The notes beneath the pieces were generated by a model, which was given only the letters and a program-made list of their open reading frames with translations, was not told the origin of the DNA and did not search any database. From assembly GCF_003121485.1 (NCBI RefSeq), contig NZ_QAVX01000011.1, positions 1 to 64,000 of the forward strand: 64,000 nt of DNA. Reading direction: 5' to 3'. The translations under genes were made by a program, and so were the position numbers. Shown here in pieces: positions 28,280 to 37,418 of the stretch. How positions within the stretch are numbered: the first letter of the stretch is position 1; every line of letters begins with the position of its first letter. The DNA comes from Dyella sp. C11. Lineage in GTDB: Bacteria > Pseudomonadota > Gammaproteobacteria > Xanthomonadales > Rhodanobacteraceae.

Positions 28280-29734
28280 ATGAGCCAACCCGCCGCATCC
28301 ACCCACGCCCGCCTTCTCGCCGAACAGGCATTGAGCCGCGCCGCCGGCGCACCGCTGCTTTCCGGCAACCACGTTGAGCTGCTGATCGATGCCGCCGCCC
28401 ACTACGAGGCATGGCTGGCAGCCATCCGGGGTGCGCGCGAGCGCGTGCTGCTGGAGAACTACATCATCCGCGACGACGACGTGGGCCGCGAATTTCGTGC
28501 CGCCTTGGTGGAATGCGCGCAGCGTGGCGTGTTTGTCGCGGTGGTGTACGACTGGCTGGGCTGCAAGGGCCAATCCCGCGACCGCTTCTGGGCACCCTTG
28601 CGTGCCGCTGGCGGCCAGGTGCGCGCGTTCAACCCGCCGCAGTTCGGGCAGCCGTTTGGCTGGGTGAGTCGCGACCACCGCAAGCTATTGGTGGTCGACG
28701 GAACTCACGGGTTCCTTTCCGGTGTATGCATCAGCGAAAAGTGGCTGGGCGATGCGTCACGCAACGTGGCGCCCTGGCGGGATACCGGTGTCGCCCTGCA
28801 TGGCCCCGCCGTGGCCGAGCTGGAGCTGGCATTTGTCGAAAGCTGGGGAAGCATTGGTACGCCGCTGCCGCCCTTGCCGGCCATGGCATCCCAGGAGGAA
28901 GCGGGTACGGTCGCGCTGCGCGTGATTGCGACTCAACCAGCCACCGCAGGCATGTACCGGCTCGATCAACTGATCGCCGCCATGGCACGCAAGACGCTGT
29001 GGCTTACCGATGCGTATTTCATCGGCGTGGCGCCCTACGTGCAGGCACTGGCCGCCGCTTCGCGCGATGGCGTGGATGTGCGCCTGCTAGTACCTGGCAG
29101 CAGCGATATCCCGGCGGTGGCGGGCATGTCCCGCTCGGGTTACCGGCCCCTATTGAAGGCTGGCATCCGCGTGTTCGAGTGGAACGGCTCCATGCTCCAC
29201 GCGAAAACGGCCGTCGCCGACGGACTGTGGGCGCGTGTCGGGTCATCGAACCTCAACATCGCCAGCTGGTTGAGCAATCGCGAGATCGATGTGGCGGTGG
29301 AAGACACAGGCTTCGCCAACCAGCTGGCCGCGCAGTACGAACGCGACCTGGAGAACGCCACCGAGATCGTGCTCGCCCCGGGCCGCTGGCGCCGCCATGC
29401 CGACCACGTGCAAAGCAACACCCCGCCACCGCAGCGCGCGCGCCACGTCGGCGGCAGCTCGGGCCGCGCGGCGGCAGGTGCGCTGCGCATCGCCAACACG
29501 GTAGGCGCAGCACTCACCGATCGCCGCGTGCTTGGCGACACCGCGACGATGCCACTGGTGATCGGCACGGTCGCCCTGGCGGCGCTCGCCGTGGTCGCCA
29601 TCCTCTGGCCCGCCGTCATCGGGTGGCCTATCGCCGTGCTGGCGTCGTGGTTCGCGCTGAATTTCGGTGCGCGTGCCTGGCGACTGCGCCAACGCTTCCG
29701 ACAGCAGGTGAACGAGCTGGACGATCCCGCCTGA
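28280..29734 (+). CDS. Phospholipase D-type cardiolipin synthase (ClsB-like)
   Basis: A 484-aa PLD-superfamily enzyme that probably joins phospholipids to make cardiolipin. The first HKD motif is H133-K135-D140 (DHRKLLVVD); the second is in MLHAKTAVADG, followed by GSSNLN. A C-terminal hydrophobic region (about 425-465) gives one or two membrane segments. The length and C-terminal membrane tail fit ClsB-like rather than ClsA-like enzymes, which have N-terminal helices. An ATG at 28262 is an alternative start. Divergent from the acetyl-CoA hydrolase gene. Confidence 0.85.
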   Translation: MSQPAASTHARLLAEQALSRAAGAPLLSGNHVELLIDAAAHYEAWLAAIRGARERVLLENYIIRDDDVGREFRAALVECAQRGVFVAVVYDWLGCKGQSRDRFWAPLRAAGGQVRAFNPPQFGQPFGWVSRDHRKLLVVDGTHGFLSGVCISEKWLGDASRNVAPWRDTGVALHGPAVAELELAFVESWGSIGTPLPPLPAMASQEEAGTVALRVIATQPATAGMYRLDQLIAAMARKTLWLTDAYFIGVAPYVQALAAASRDGVDVRLLVPGSSDIPAVAGMSRSGYRPLLKAGIRVFEWNGSMLHAKTAVADGLWARVGSSNLNIASWLSNREIDVAVEDTGFANQLAAQYERDLENATEIVLAPGRWRRHADHVQSNTPPPQRARHVGGSSGRAAAGALRIANTVGAALTDRRVLGDTATMPLVIGTVALAALAVVAILWPAVIGWPIAVLASWFALNFGARAWRLRQRFRQQVNELDDPA

Positions 29735-29859
29735 GCGGCAATCAATCAATAAATACAGTCAGATAGCCGTCATGCCTTAGGTCGTGACTGCGCTTGATGG
29801 GCCAAGCAGATGTAATCCCAGCATTCGACCGACGAATCTCATGATAGGCTCCGTCCTTC

Positions 29860-31245
29860 ATGCGCTCGCCCGACGACTACAGCAACGACCAGGCCGGTCC
29901 GCCGCCGCGCCAGATCCTGACGCCCAGTACGCTCAACCGACTGGTGCGGGATCTGCTGGAAGACGCGCTGCCGCTGATCTGGATCGAAGGTGAGCTGTCC
30001 AACGTGGCGCGCCCTGCCTCGGGGCATATCTATTTCACGCTGAAGGACGCCGGCGCCCAGGTGCGCTGCGCCATGTTCCGTCCCAAGAGCACCTGGCTGA
30101 AGTTCCGCCCGGCGGACGGCATGCATGTACTCGTCCGCGCCCGTGTGGGTCTGTACGAACCGCGCGGCGAATTCCAGCTGGTGGCCGAACACATGGAGCC
30201 GGCGGGCGAAGGCGCGCTGCAGCGCGAATTCGAACAGCTCAAGGCGCGACTGGAAGCGGAAGGCCTGTTCGATCCCGAGCGAAAGCGTGCCCTGCCCCGC
30301 TATGCACGACGCATCGGCGTGATCACGTCGGCCACCGGCGCTGCTATCCGCGACGTGCTCAGCGTGATGGAACGCCGCTGGCCGCTGGCGGAAGTCGAAG
30401 TATTGCCCGTACCCGTGCAAGGCCGCGAGGCGCCGCCGGCCATCGTGCAGATGTTGCGCAAGGCGTCGGCCAGCGGCAGGTACGACGTGCTGCTGCTGAC
30501 GCGCGGCGGTGGCTCGCTGGAAGATCTCTGGGCGTTCAACGACGAACAGGTGGCGCGAGCCATCCACGCAAGCGCGGTGCCCGTGGTATCGGCCGTGGGC
30601 CATGAGATCGATTTCAGCATCGCGGATTTTGTCGCGGACCTGCGCGCACCCACACCCTCCGCTGCAGCCGAACTCCTGGTACCGGACGCCGCAGCCCTTC
30701 GTCGTCACTTGCACCAACTTCAACAACGACTGGTGACACTGGAGCAGCGACGCCTGCAGGCCCGCATCCAGCGCGTGGATCATCTGTTCGCACGGCTGCA
30801 GGCCCAACGCCCGCAAGCTCGCCTGACACGCGACCGCGAACGCCTGACGCATCTTCAGCGTCGATTGCTCGGCGTGCAGCGCGAACAGACGCAACAGCGA
30901 CGCAGCCAACTCGAACGCGCCCATGCGCGACTCGTTGCACAACACCCGCGCTTGCGGTTGATGCTGCTGAAACGCCAGCTTGCCGAATTGAACCAGCGCC
31001 TGCGCAACACCATCGAGCGCAAGGTGGAACGCGACCGCCTTACCTTGCAGCAAACGGGTCGTGCGCTGCACGCCATCAGTCCGCTCGCCACCCTGGAACG
31101 CGGCTACTCAATCCTGTTCGATGCCAACGGCAAGGTCGTGCGCTCCGCGCAAGGTGTCGATGAAGGCACGCCGCTGCGTGCCCGCCTCGCCGATGGCGAG
31201 CTGCCGCTGGTGGTAACCCCCAAGCGTTCCTCGCCGAAGAGCTAG
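29860..31245 (+). CDS. xseA: Exodeoxyribonuclease VII large subunit
   Basis: Catalytic subunit of the single-strand DNA exonuclease ExoVII. It is 461 aa. An N-terminal OB fold (LIWIEGELSNVARPASGHIYFTLKD, about 37-60) binds DNA. The catalytic domain has RIGVITSATGAAIRD, LLLTRGGGSLEDLWAFN and SAVGHEIDFSIADFVADLRAPTPSAAAEL. A long Gln/Arg-rich coiled coil (about 270-390) binds the small subunit, and LERGYSI closes the family pattern. xseB is not in the window. No clear Shine-Dalgarno sequence precedes the ATG. Confidence 0.96.
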   Translation: MRSPDDYSNDQAGPPPRQILTPSTLNRLVRDLLEDALPLIWIEGELSNVARPASGHIYFTLKDAGAQVRCAMFRPKSTWLKFRPADGMHVLVRARVGLYEPRGEFQLVAEHMEPAGEGALQREFEQLKARLEAEGLFDPERKRALPRYARRIGVITSATGAAIRDVLSVMERRWPLAEVEVLPVPVQGREAPPAIVQMLRKASASGRYDVLLLTRGGGSLEDLWAFNDEQVARAIHASAVPVVSAVGHEIDFSIADFVADLRAPTPSAAAELLVPDAAALRRHLHQLQQRLVTLEQRRLQARIQRVDHLFARLQAQRPQARLTRDRERLTHLQRRLLGVQREQTQQRRSQLERAHARLVAQHPRLRLMLLKRQLAELNQRLRNTIERKVERDRLTLQQTGRALHAISPLATLERGYSILFDANGKVVRSAQGVDEGTPLRARLADGELPLVVTPKRSSPKS

Positions 31246-31325
31246 TGCGACGCAGGGGCATCGCAGCTCACGCGGCGTGAACGATGCCTATCGCATGCTG
31301 CAAGCTTACCTGCGAGGAGCCAGGC

Positions 31326-32969
31326 ATGAAGGCAGCGCAACTGTTCGTAAAGGCTCTGGAAGCCGAAGGCGTGCATCGCATTTTCGGCGTACCAGGCGAA
31401 GAAAACCTGGACTTTGTCGAAGCGCTGCGCGACTCCCCCATCGAACTCATCGTGACCCGCCACGAACAGGCCGCCGGCTTCATGGCGGCCACTTGGGGAC
31501 GGCTCACCGGCGAAGCCGGCGTGGCGCTTTCCACCCTGGGGCCCGGCGCCACCAATCTGGTCACCGCCGCCGCTTACGCGCAGCTCGGCGCGATGCCCAT
31601 GCTGATGATCACCGGGCAGAAGCCCATACGCGAACACAAGCAGGGCCTGTTCCAGCTGGTCGACGTGGTCGACATGATGCAGCCGCTGACGAAGTACACG
31701 CGGCAGATCGTGTCGGCCTCCACCATCCCGGCCCGCATTCGCGAGGCGTTCCGTCGTGCGGAGGAAGAACGCCCCGGCGCCGTGCACCTGGAGCTACCGG
31801 AAGACATTGCGCGCGATACGGTGGAAGAAGCCATCCTGCTGCCCACCGAATACGCGCGACGCCCCGCACCGGACGACGCCGCGCTGGTGCAGGCCGCCGA
31901 GGCCATCAGCCGCGCCAGGCATCCCATCCTCATGATCGGCGCCGCCGCCAACCGGCAACGCACCACCGTGGCGCTGCGCGATTTCGTCGACAAACTCGGC
32001 ATCCCGTTCTTCACCACGCAAATGGGCAAAGGCGTCATCGACGAGGATCACCCGCTGTGGCTCGGCAATGCAGCACTCTCCGATGGCGACTTCGTGCATC
32101 GCGCGATCGACGCGGCGGACGTGATCATCAATGCAGGCCATGACGTGGTGGAGAAACCGCCCTTCCTCATGCGCAAGGGACGACGCACGGTCATCCACAT
32201 CAACTTCTCCAGCGCGGAAGTGGACGCCGTGTACTTTCCGCAGATCGAAGTGGTGGGCGACATCGCCCATACCATCGAGCGCCTGACCGATGCGCTGCAA
32301 GCGCAGGCGCACTGGAACTTCAGCTATTTCGATCGCGTGCGCAACGCCTTTCACGAGCAACTGAAGTTCCACGCGCGCGATGATCGCTTCCCGATGCACC
32401 CCGTGCGCATCGTGGACGACACGCGCCGCTTCATGCCCGACGACGGCGTGCTGTGCCTGGACAACGGCATGTACAAGATCTGGTATGCGCGCTACTACCG
32501 CGCACGCCAGGCCAACACCGTGCTACTGGACAACGCGCTCGCCACCATGGGCGCAGGCCTTCCCTCCGCCATGGCGGCGAAGATGGTCTACCCCGAGCGC
32601 AAGGTGCTGGCCATCTGCGGCGACGGTGGCTTCATGATGAACGCGCAGGAGCTGGAGACCGCCGTGCGCCTGAAGCTGGATCTGGTGATCCTGCTGTTGC
32701 ACGACGATGCCTACGGCATGATCCGATGGAAGCAGGCCGAAATGGGCTATGCCGACTTCGGCATGGTGTTCGGCAACCCTGATTTCGTGAAGTTCGCCGA
32801 AGCGCACGGCGCGCACGGGCACCGCCCTGGCAGCGCCGATGAATTCCTGCCCACGCTGGAACGCGCATTCAATGCCGGCGGCGTGCATCTGATCGATCTG
32901 GCCATCGACTATTCCGATAACCACCGCATCCTCAACGAAGAGATACCGCGGCTCAGTGCAGCCGTCTGA
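31326..32969 (+). CDS. ThDP-dependent enzyme, catabolic acetolactate synthase-like
   Basis: A 547-aa thiamine diphosphate enzyme with the three-domain acetolactate synthase layout. The catalytic glutamate is in RHEQ (E47). The ThDP/Mg motif starts GDGGFMMNAQELETAVRLK and ends HDDAYGMI. The C-terminal DYSDN resembles the DYRDN of catabolic, FAD-independent AlsS/BudB enzymes, and no regulatory small subunit gene is nearby. No acetolactate decarboxylase is adjacent; instead an aldehyde dehydrogenase follows after 22 nt. It may therefore be a 2-oxoacid decarboxylase or carboligase feeding that enzyme. The ATG at 31326 has GAGGAG 8 nt upstream. Confidence 0.82.
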   Translation: MKAAQLFVKALEAEGVHRIFGVPGEENLDFVEALRDSPIELIVTRHEQAAGFMAATWGRLTGEAGVALSTLGPGATNLVTAAAYAQLGAMPMLMITGQKPIREHKQGLFQLVDVVDMMQPLTKYTRQIVSASTIPARIREAFRRAEEERPGAVHLELPEDIARDTVEEAILLPTEYARRPAPDDAALVQAAEAISRARHPILMIGAAANRQRTTVALRDFVDKLGIPFFTTQMGKGVIDEDHPLWLGNAALSDGDFVHRAIDAADVIINAGHDVVEKPPFLMRKGRRTVIHINFSSAEVDAVYFPQIEVVGDIAHTIERLTDALQAQAHWNFSYFDRVRNAFHEQLKFHARDDRFPMHPVRIVDDTRRFMPDDGVLCLDNGMYKIWYARYYRARQANTVLLDNALATMGAGLPSAMAAKMVYPERKVLAICGDGGFMMNAQELETAVRLKLDLVILLLHDDAYGMIRWKQAEMGYADFGMVFGNPDFVKFAEAHGAHGHRPGSADEFLPTLERAFNAGGVHLIDLAIDYSDNHRILNEEIPRLSAAV

Positions 32970-32991
32970 CCGCTTACGCCCGGAGCCATCC

Positions 32992-34422
32992 ATGCTTGCC
33001 AAGAGTTACCCCTACTACCTTGCCAACCAGCCACAGACGTCCAAGGAAACCATGGACGTGCTGGACAAGTTCAGCGGCAAGGTAGCCACCAAGGTGGCCG
33101 TGCCCGATGCGAAGGCCACCGAAAAGGCCATTGCCGCCGCGGTGAAAGCCACCGTTCCCATGCGCGAATTCAAGCCCTGGGCAAGGCAGCAGGTGCTGCA
33201 GCATTGCGCCGAGCGCTTCAAGGAGCGTCGCGAAGAACTGGCCTATGCGCTGTGCGTGGAGGCGGGCAAGCCCATCAAGGATTCGGATGGCGAAGTCACG
33301 CGCCTGATCGAAACCTTCACCATCGCCGCCGAGGAAGCGGTGCGCACCAACGGTGAAACCATCAACCTGGAAATCGCCAAGCGATTGGACGGCTATCATG
33401 GCTACACCAAGCGCGTGCCGCTGGGCCCCGTGTCGTTCATCACGCCGTTCAACTTTCCGTTGAACCTTGTCGCCCACAAGGTGGCACCAGCTATCGCCGC
33501 GGGCTGCCCGTTCGTACTGAAGCCCGCCGAGCGCACGCCGATTGGCGCATTGATCATCGGCGAGGTGCTGGCCGAAACCGACCTGCCCAAGGGCGCGTTC
33601 TCCGTGCTCACGCTCGATGGCAAGCACGCCAACCCACTGGTGGAAGATCCGCGCTTCAAGCTGCTGTCGTTTACCGGCAGCCAGATTGGCTGGGACTTGA
33701 AGACGCGTGCCGGCCACAAGAAGGTGACACTGGAGCTGGGTGGAAACGCAGCGTGCATCATCGATGCCGACCAGGCACCGAAGCTGGATTACGTGATCGA
33801 TCGCCTGGTGTTCGGCGCGTTTTATCAATCGGGCCAAAGCTGCATCAGCGTGCAACGTATTTATGTGCACGAGTCGCTGTACGACGAACTGAAGAAGCGC
33901 CTGGTCAGCGCGGTGAAGAAGCTCAAGGCAGGTGACCCCAAGAAGAAGGACACCTTCCTCGGCCCCATGATCGACGAAGCCGCCGCCGAACGCCTGCACG
34001 GCTGGATCGAAGATGCACGCAAGGGTGGCGGCAAGGTGTTGTGCGGCGGCAAGCGCAGCGGCGCCATGCTGGAAGCCACGTTGATGGAAAACGTGCCCAC
34101 GGACGCCAAGGCCAACCGCATGGAAGCCTTCGGCCCGTTCGCCCTGCTCGCACCGTTCAAGACCTTCGACGACGTGGTCGCCATGGTCAACGACTCTGAT
34201 TACGGCCTGCAGGCCGGCATCTTCACCGACAGCCTGTCCAACGCCATGCGCGCCTGGAACGAACTGGACCAGGGTGGCGTGGTAGTGAACGACGTCCCCA
34301 GCTTCCGCGTGGACAACATGCCGTATGGCGGCGTGAAGCTGTCCGGCATTGGTCGCGAAGGAGTACGCTGGGCGATTGAGGACATGACAGAACTGCGTCT
34401 CATGGTGATGCGCGAGCGCTGA
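32992..34422 (+). CDS. NAD(P)-dependent aldehyde dehydrogenase
   Basis: A 476-aa ALDH-superfamily enzyme oxidising an aldehyde to an acid. Catalytic Cys284 (GQSCI), general base Glu248 (TLELGG), oxyanion Asn154 (FNFPLN) and the GSQIG cofactor loop (about 229-233) are present. The sequence looks like the GapN/lactaldehyde/phosphonoacetaldehyde branch rather than betaine-aldehyde enzymes. The start ATG has GGAG 7 nt upstream. It is 22 nt after the ThDP enzyme on the same strand, so the two probably act in sequence. Confidence 0.9.
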   Translation: MLAKSYPYYLANQPQTSKETMDVLDKFSGKVATKVAVPDAKATEKAIAAAVKATVPMREFKPWARQQVLQHCAERFKERREELAYALCVEAGKPIKDSDGEVTRLIETFTIAAEEAVRTNGETINLEIAKRLDGYHGYTKRVPLGPVSFITPFNFPLNLVAHKVAPAIAAGCPFVLKPAERTPIGALIIGEVLAETDLPKGAFSVLTLDGKHANPLVEDPRFKLLSFTGSQIGWDLKTRAGHKKVTLELGGNAACIIDADQAPKLDYVIDRLVFGAFYQSGQSCISVQRIYVHESLYDELKKRLVSAVKKLKAGDPKKKDTFLGPMIDEAAAERLHGWIEDARKGGGKVLCGGKRSGAMLEATLMENVPTDAKANRMEAFGPFALLAPFKTFDDVVAMVNDSDYGLQAGIFTDSLSNAMRAWNELDQGGVVVNDVPSFRVDNMPYGGVKLSGIGREGVRWAIEDMTELRLMVMRER

Positions 34423-34449
34423 TTCCGTCACCGGAATCGCCAGCCCAAA

Positions 34450-34475
34450 GGCCTGTTACATAGCCGTAGCAGGCC
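34450..34475 (+). terminator. Hairpin downstream of the aldehyde dehydrogenase gene
   Basis: Stem GGCCTG/CAGGCC extended after one mismatch by TAC/GTA, with a 6-nt loop. It lies 28 nt after the ALDH stop and upstream of the phosphate transporter promoter region. No T-run follows, so termination strength is doubtful. Confidence 0.4.
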
Positions 34476-34494
34476 CCCTGGGACCGCCCCTGGC

Positions 34495-34512
34495 TTGTCA
34501 CCTTTCTGTCTT
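34495..34512 (+). promoter_or_regulatory. Candidate Pho box upstream of the phosphate transporter
   Basis: TTGTCAC-CTTT-CTGTCTT matches the PhoB half-site CTGTCAT in 5 of 7 and 6 of 7 positions, with the normal 4-nt spacer. It ends 44 nt before the ATG of the PiT transporter. This suggests phosphate-starvation control by PhoB; no expression evidence is available. Confidence 0.45.
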
Positions 34513-34556
34513 GCGCGGGTGTTTAGCTTGCGCGAGACCGACCATGAGGGCATGTC

Positions 34557-36140
34557 ATGCAGACCGAAGCCGCTGTCGTCTCCACCGCACCATCACGCCC
34601 GGGATCCGGTCGCATCTTTGCCCTTGTCTTTGGTGTGATCCTGCTGATTGGCGCGGGTTACGCTGGCCTGCATCTCGTGCAAGATCTTTCGGCCGTCCGT
34701 GCCCAGTCCATTGGCCCCTTCGTATTGCTGGGCGTCGCACTGCTGATTGCGCTGGCCTTCGAATTCGTCAACGGCTTTCATGACACCGCCAACGCGGTGG
34801 CCACGGTGATCTACACCAACTCCATGCCGGCCAACCTGGCAGTGATCTGGTCGGGTGCCTTCAACTTTCTCGGCGTGCTGCTTTCTTCCGGCGCGGTGGC
34901 CTTTACCGTGGTGTCGCTGCTGCCGGTGGAACTGATCCTGCAGGTGGGTGGGCAGGCCGGCTTTGCCATGGTGTTCGCTCTGTTGATCGCGGCGATCCTG
35001 TGGAACCTTGGCACCTGGTATTTCGGCCTGCCCAATTCCTCCTCGCACACGTTGATCGGTTCGATCATCGGCGTAGGCCTGGCCAACCAGCTGATCTCGG
35101 AACACACCGGCACCAGCGGCGTGAACTGGGATGCCGCGATGGGCGTGTTCCGCGGCCTCGTGTTCTCCCCCATCGCCGGTTTCCTGCTGGCCGGTCTTTT
35201 GATGCTGCTGCTGAAAACGCTGGTGAAGATCCCCGCGCTTTACCGCGCACCAGAAGGCAAGAAGCCGCCGCCGTGGCCCATCCGCGCCCTGTTGGTGCTG
35301 ACCTGCACGGGCGTGAGCTTCAGCCACGGCTCCAACGACGGCCAGAAGGGCATGGGCCTGATCATGCTCATCCTGATCGGCACGGTGCCCACGGCGTATG
35401 CATTGAATGGCGCCGTTTCCGGCGGCCAGGTAAAGACGTTCCACCAGGTGTCGGTGGATGCGCAACACGTGCTTAGCAGCCTGCCCGGCAACGCGACGTT
35501 CGACGGCGACCCGCGCGCCACCGTCACTGCCGCCGTGCAGCAGCGCACGGCGCAGGCCACCACCGCACCGGCACTGGCCCTGCTGATCGGCGACATCAAT
35601 CGTCAGGTGGGCGATCGTCCCTCGCTGAAGTCGGTGCCGCCGGAGCAGATGGGCAACGTGCGCAATGACATTTACCTTGCCAACGCGGCGATTCCGCTGG
35701 TTCTGGCGGAACCGGGCCTCAGCAAGGAGCAGACCGCCACGCTCACCAGCTGGCGCGGCCTTGGCACGCAGGCCATCCAGTTCATTCCGCCGTGGGTGAA
35801 GGTGGCCGTGGCGCTCGCGCTGGGCCTGGGCACCATGGTGGGCTGGAAGCGCATCGTGGTGACGGTGGGCGAAAAGATCGGCAAGGAACACCTGACCTAC
35901 GCGCAGGGCGCATCCGCCGAACTGGTGGCCATGAGCCTGATCCAGGCCGCCGACATGTACCACCTGCCAGTCAGCACCACCCATGTGCTTACCTCCGGCG
36001 TGGCCGGCACCATGGCGGCGAATGGCTCGGGCCTGCAATGGTCCACCGTGCGCAACCTGCTGATGGCATGGGTGCTGACCCTGCCCGCCTCCATCCTGCT
36101 GGCCGGCGGTCTCTATATTGTCCTCCGCCACCTCTTCTAA
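34557..36140 (+). CDS. pit: Inorganic phosphate transporter, PiT family
   Basis: A 527-aa membrane protein importing phosphate (or metal-phosphate) with protons. The two family signatures are present: FVNGFHDTANAVAT at about 67-80 and HLPVSTTHVLTSG near 473. The halves are separated by a hydrophilic insert (about 290-415). About ten transmembrane helices are evident. A possible Pho box lies 45 nt upstream. A GC-rich hairpin without a T-run (36155-36174) follows the stop. Confidence 0.92.
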   Translation: MQTEAAVVSTAPSRPGSGRIFALVFGVILLIGAGYAGLHLVQDLSAVRAQSIGPFVLLGVALLIALAFEFVNGFHDTANAVATVIYTNSMPANLAVIWSGAFNFLGVLLSSGAVAFTVVSLLPVELILQVGGQAGFAMVFALLIAAILWNLGTWYFGLPNSSSHTLIGSIIGVGLANQLISEHTGTSGVNWDAAMGVFRGLVFSPIAGFLLAGLLMLLLKTLVKIPALYRAPEGKKPPPWPIRALLVLTCTGVSFSHGSNDGQKGMGLIMLILIGTVPTAYALNGAVSGGQVKTFHQVSVDAQHVLSSLPGNATFDGDPRATVTAAVQQRTAQATTAPALALLIGDINRQVGDRPSLKSVPPEQMGNVRNDIYLANAAIPLVLAEPGLSKEQTATLTSWRGLGTQAIQFIPPWVKVAVALALGLGTMVGWKRIVVTVGEKIGKEHLTYAQGASAELVAMSLIQAADMYHLPVSTTHVLTSGVAGTMAANGSGLQWSTVRNLLMAWVLTLPASILLAGGLYIVLRHLF

Positions 36141-36319
36141 GCGTTAGACGGAGCGGGCGCCCCGGCGCGCGCCCGGGATCGCTGGCGAACGGCAGCAGCG
36201 GGCCGGTTGAGCGGTCATCTTCACGCGCCTCTTGTAGCGTCGCGTCTCAGGCTATTGTTCAATCATGTCGCCCGCCCATGCGGGATTTAGCCGTCGCGTC
36301 CCTACAAGGAGCTTGCCGG

Positions 36320-37345
36320 ATGCACGCAAAGACCGCCCTTTGGCTTGCGGCGCTGTTGTTGACCACCTCTGCGCTTGCGCAACAGGCACCTGTTTCATCC
36401 AGCACGGCGCCCGCGCCGGCAGCACCTGCGCGCGCGGTGGATCTGCAGACCATCACCGTCCGTGGCGAACAGCCCGGACCGGCCCTGTGGCAAGTGCGTC
36501 GCGGCGATCATGTGCTGTGGATCATCGGCACCATGTCGCCGCTGCCCAAACATGCCGAGTGGCAGTGGACCAAGCTTGAAGCGGCACTGGGCCGTTCCAC
36601 CGAGCTGCTGGAAGCGCCATCGGCCCGTTTGAGGATGCCGCCCAGCCTGTTTTCGCGCCTCGCGCTGCAGCCGTCGGCCAAGCTCAATCCGGGCGGCGCC
36701 ACGCTGCAGCACCTGCTGCCACCGGATATGTACCAGCGCTGGCTCGTACTGCGTCACCAATACCTTGGCGATGACGATGCACTGGAATTTCAGCGCCCCA
36801 TCATCGTCGCCCAGCAGCTCTACGAAAAGGCCATGGCCGCCGAGGACCTCACCAACGATGTCGACCTGGAAAGCATCGTGGAAAGGCTGGCGCGCAAGCA
36901 CGGCACGCGACTGATCGGCGTGCGCTACGAGTTGCTGATCACCCACGCTCCACCCACCAAGACCGCCGACCAGGACCAGCAACAGGGCATCGCCTGCCTG
37001 GACGAAACCATGCACATGGTGGAAAACGACCTGCCCAAGCTCACCCAGCGCGCCAATGCATGGGCCACCGGCGACATGAAGACCCTGCAGGAACTGATGC
37101 CGCAGAAACGCTACGAGCCGTGCATCGTGGCAGCCATCAATGGCGATTTCGAACACCAGCTCAATATTCCGGACTTGCCGCAGCGCATCGAGGCGGCATG
37201 GATGGATGCCGCCGAACAAGCCATGGTCCGCAACCGCAGCACCGTGGCCATCCTGTCGATCGATCAACTGCTTTCGTCCGACGGCTACCTGGCGAAGCTC
37301 AAGGCCCGCGGATTCACCGTGCGCTCGCCCGACGAAATCCAGTAA
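36320..37345 (+). CDS. TraB/GumN family protein, exported
   Basis: A 341-aa protein with a signal peptide (about 1-20, ending ALAQQ) and the TraB/GumN (Tiki-like) fold. The N-terminal strand ALWQVRRGDHVLWIIGT is typical, and the acidic STELLEAPS stretch follows. The usual GTxH metal-ligand motif is GTMS here (70-73), so the first histidine is missing. The family relates to Tiki metalloproteases; the xanthan-cluster name GumN does not establish a polysaccharide role. The ATG at 36320 has AGGAG 9 nt upstream. It ends at a shared terminator with the S10 peptidase gene. Confidence 0.85.
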   Translation: MHAKTALWLAALLLTTSALAQQAPVSSSTAPAPAAPARAVDLQTITVRGEQPGPALWQVRRGDHVLWIIGTMSPLPKHAEWQWTKLEAALGRSTELLEAPSARLRMPPSLFSRLALQPSAKLNPGGATLQHLLPPDMYQRWLVLRHQYLGDDDALEFQRPIIVAQQLYEKAMAAEDLTNDVDLESIVERLARKHGTRLIGVRYELLITHAPPTKTADQDQQQGIACLDETMHMVENDLPKLTQRANAWATGDMKTLQELMPQKRYEPCIVAAINGDFEHQLNIPDLPQRIEAAWMDAAEQAMVRNRSTVAILSIDQLLSSDGYLAKLKARGFTVRSPDEIQ

Positions 37346-37366
37346 CGCCGTCCAGCCGTCCAAAAC

Positions 37367-37398
37367 AAAGGCCGCGCCTCTTTCGAAGCGCGGCCTTT
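37367..37398. terminator. Bidirectional intrinsic terminator
   Basis: Perfect 11-bp stem AAAGGCCGCGC / GCGCGGCCTTT with a 10-nt loop, and A/T runs on both sides. It lies between the converging GumN-like gene (stop 37345) and S10 peptidase gene (stop 37419), so it can end transcripts from both directions. Confidence 0.85.
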
Positions 37399-37418
37399 TG
37401 CTATCCAGCAATGACTGC

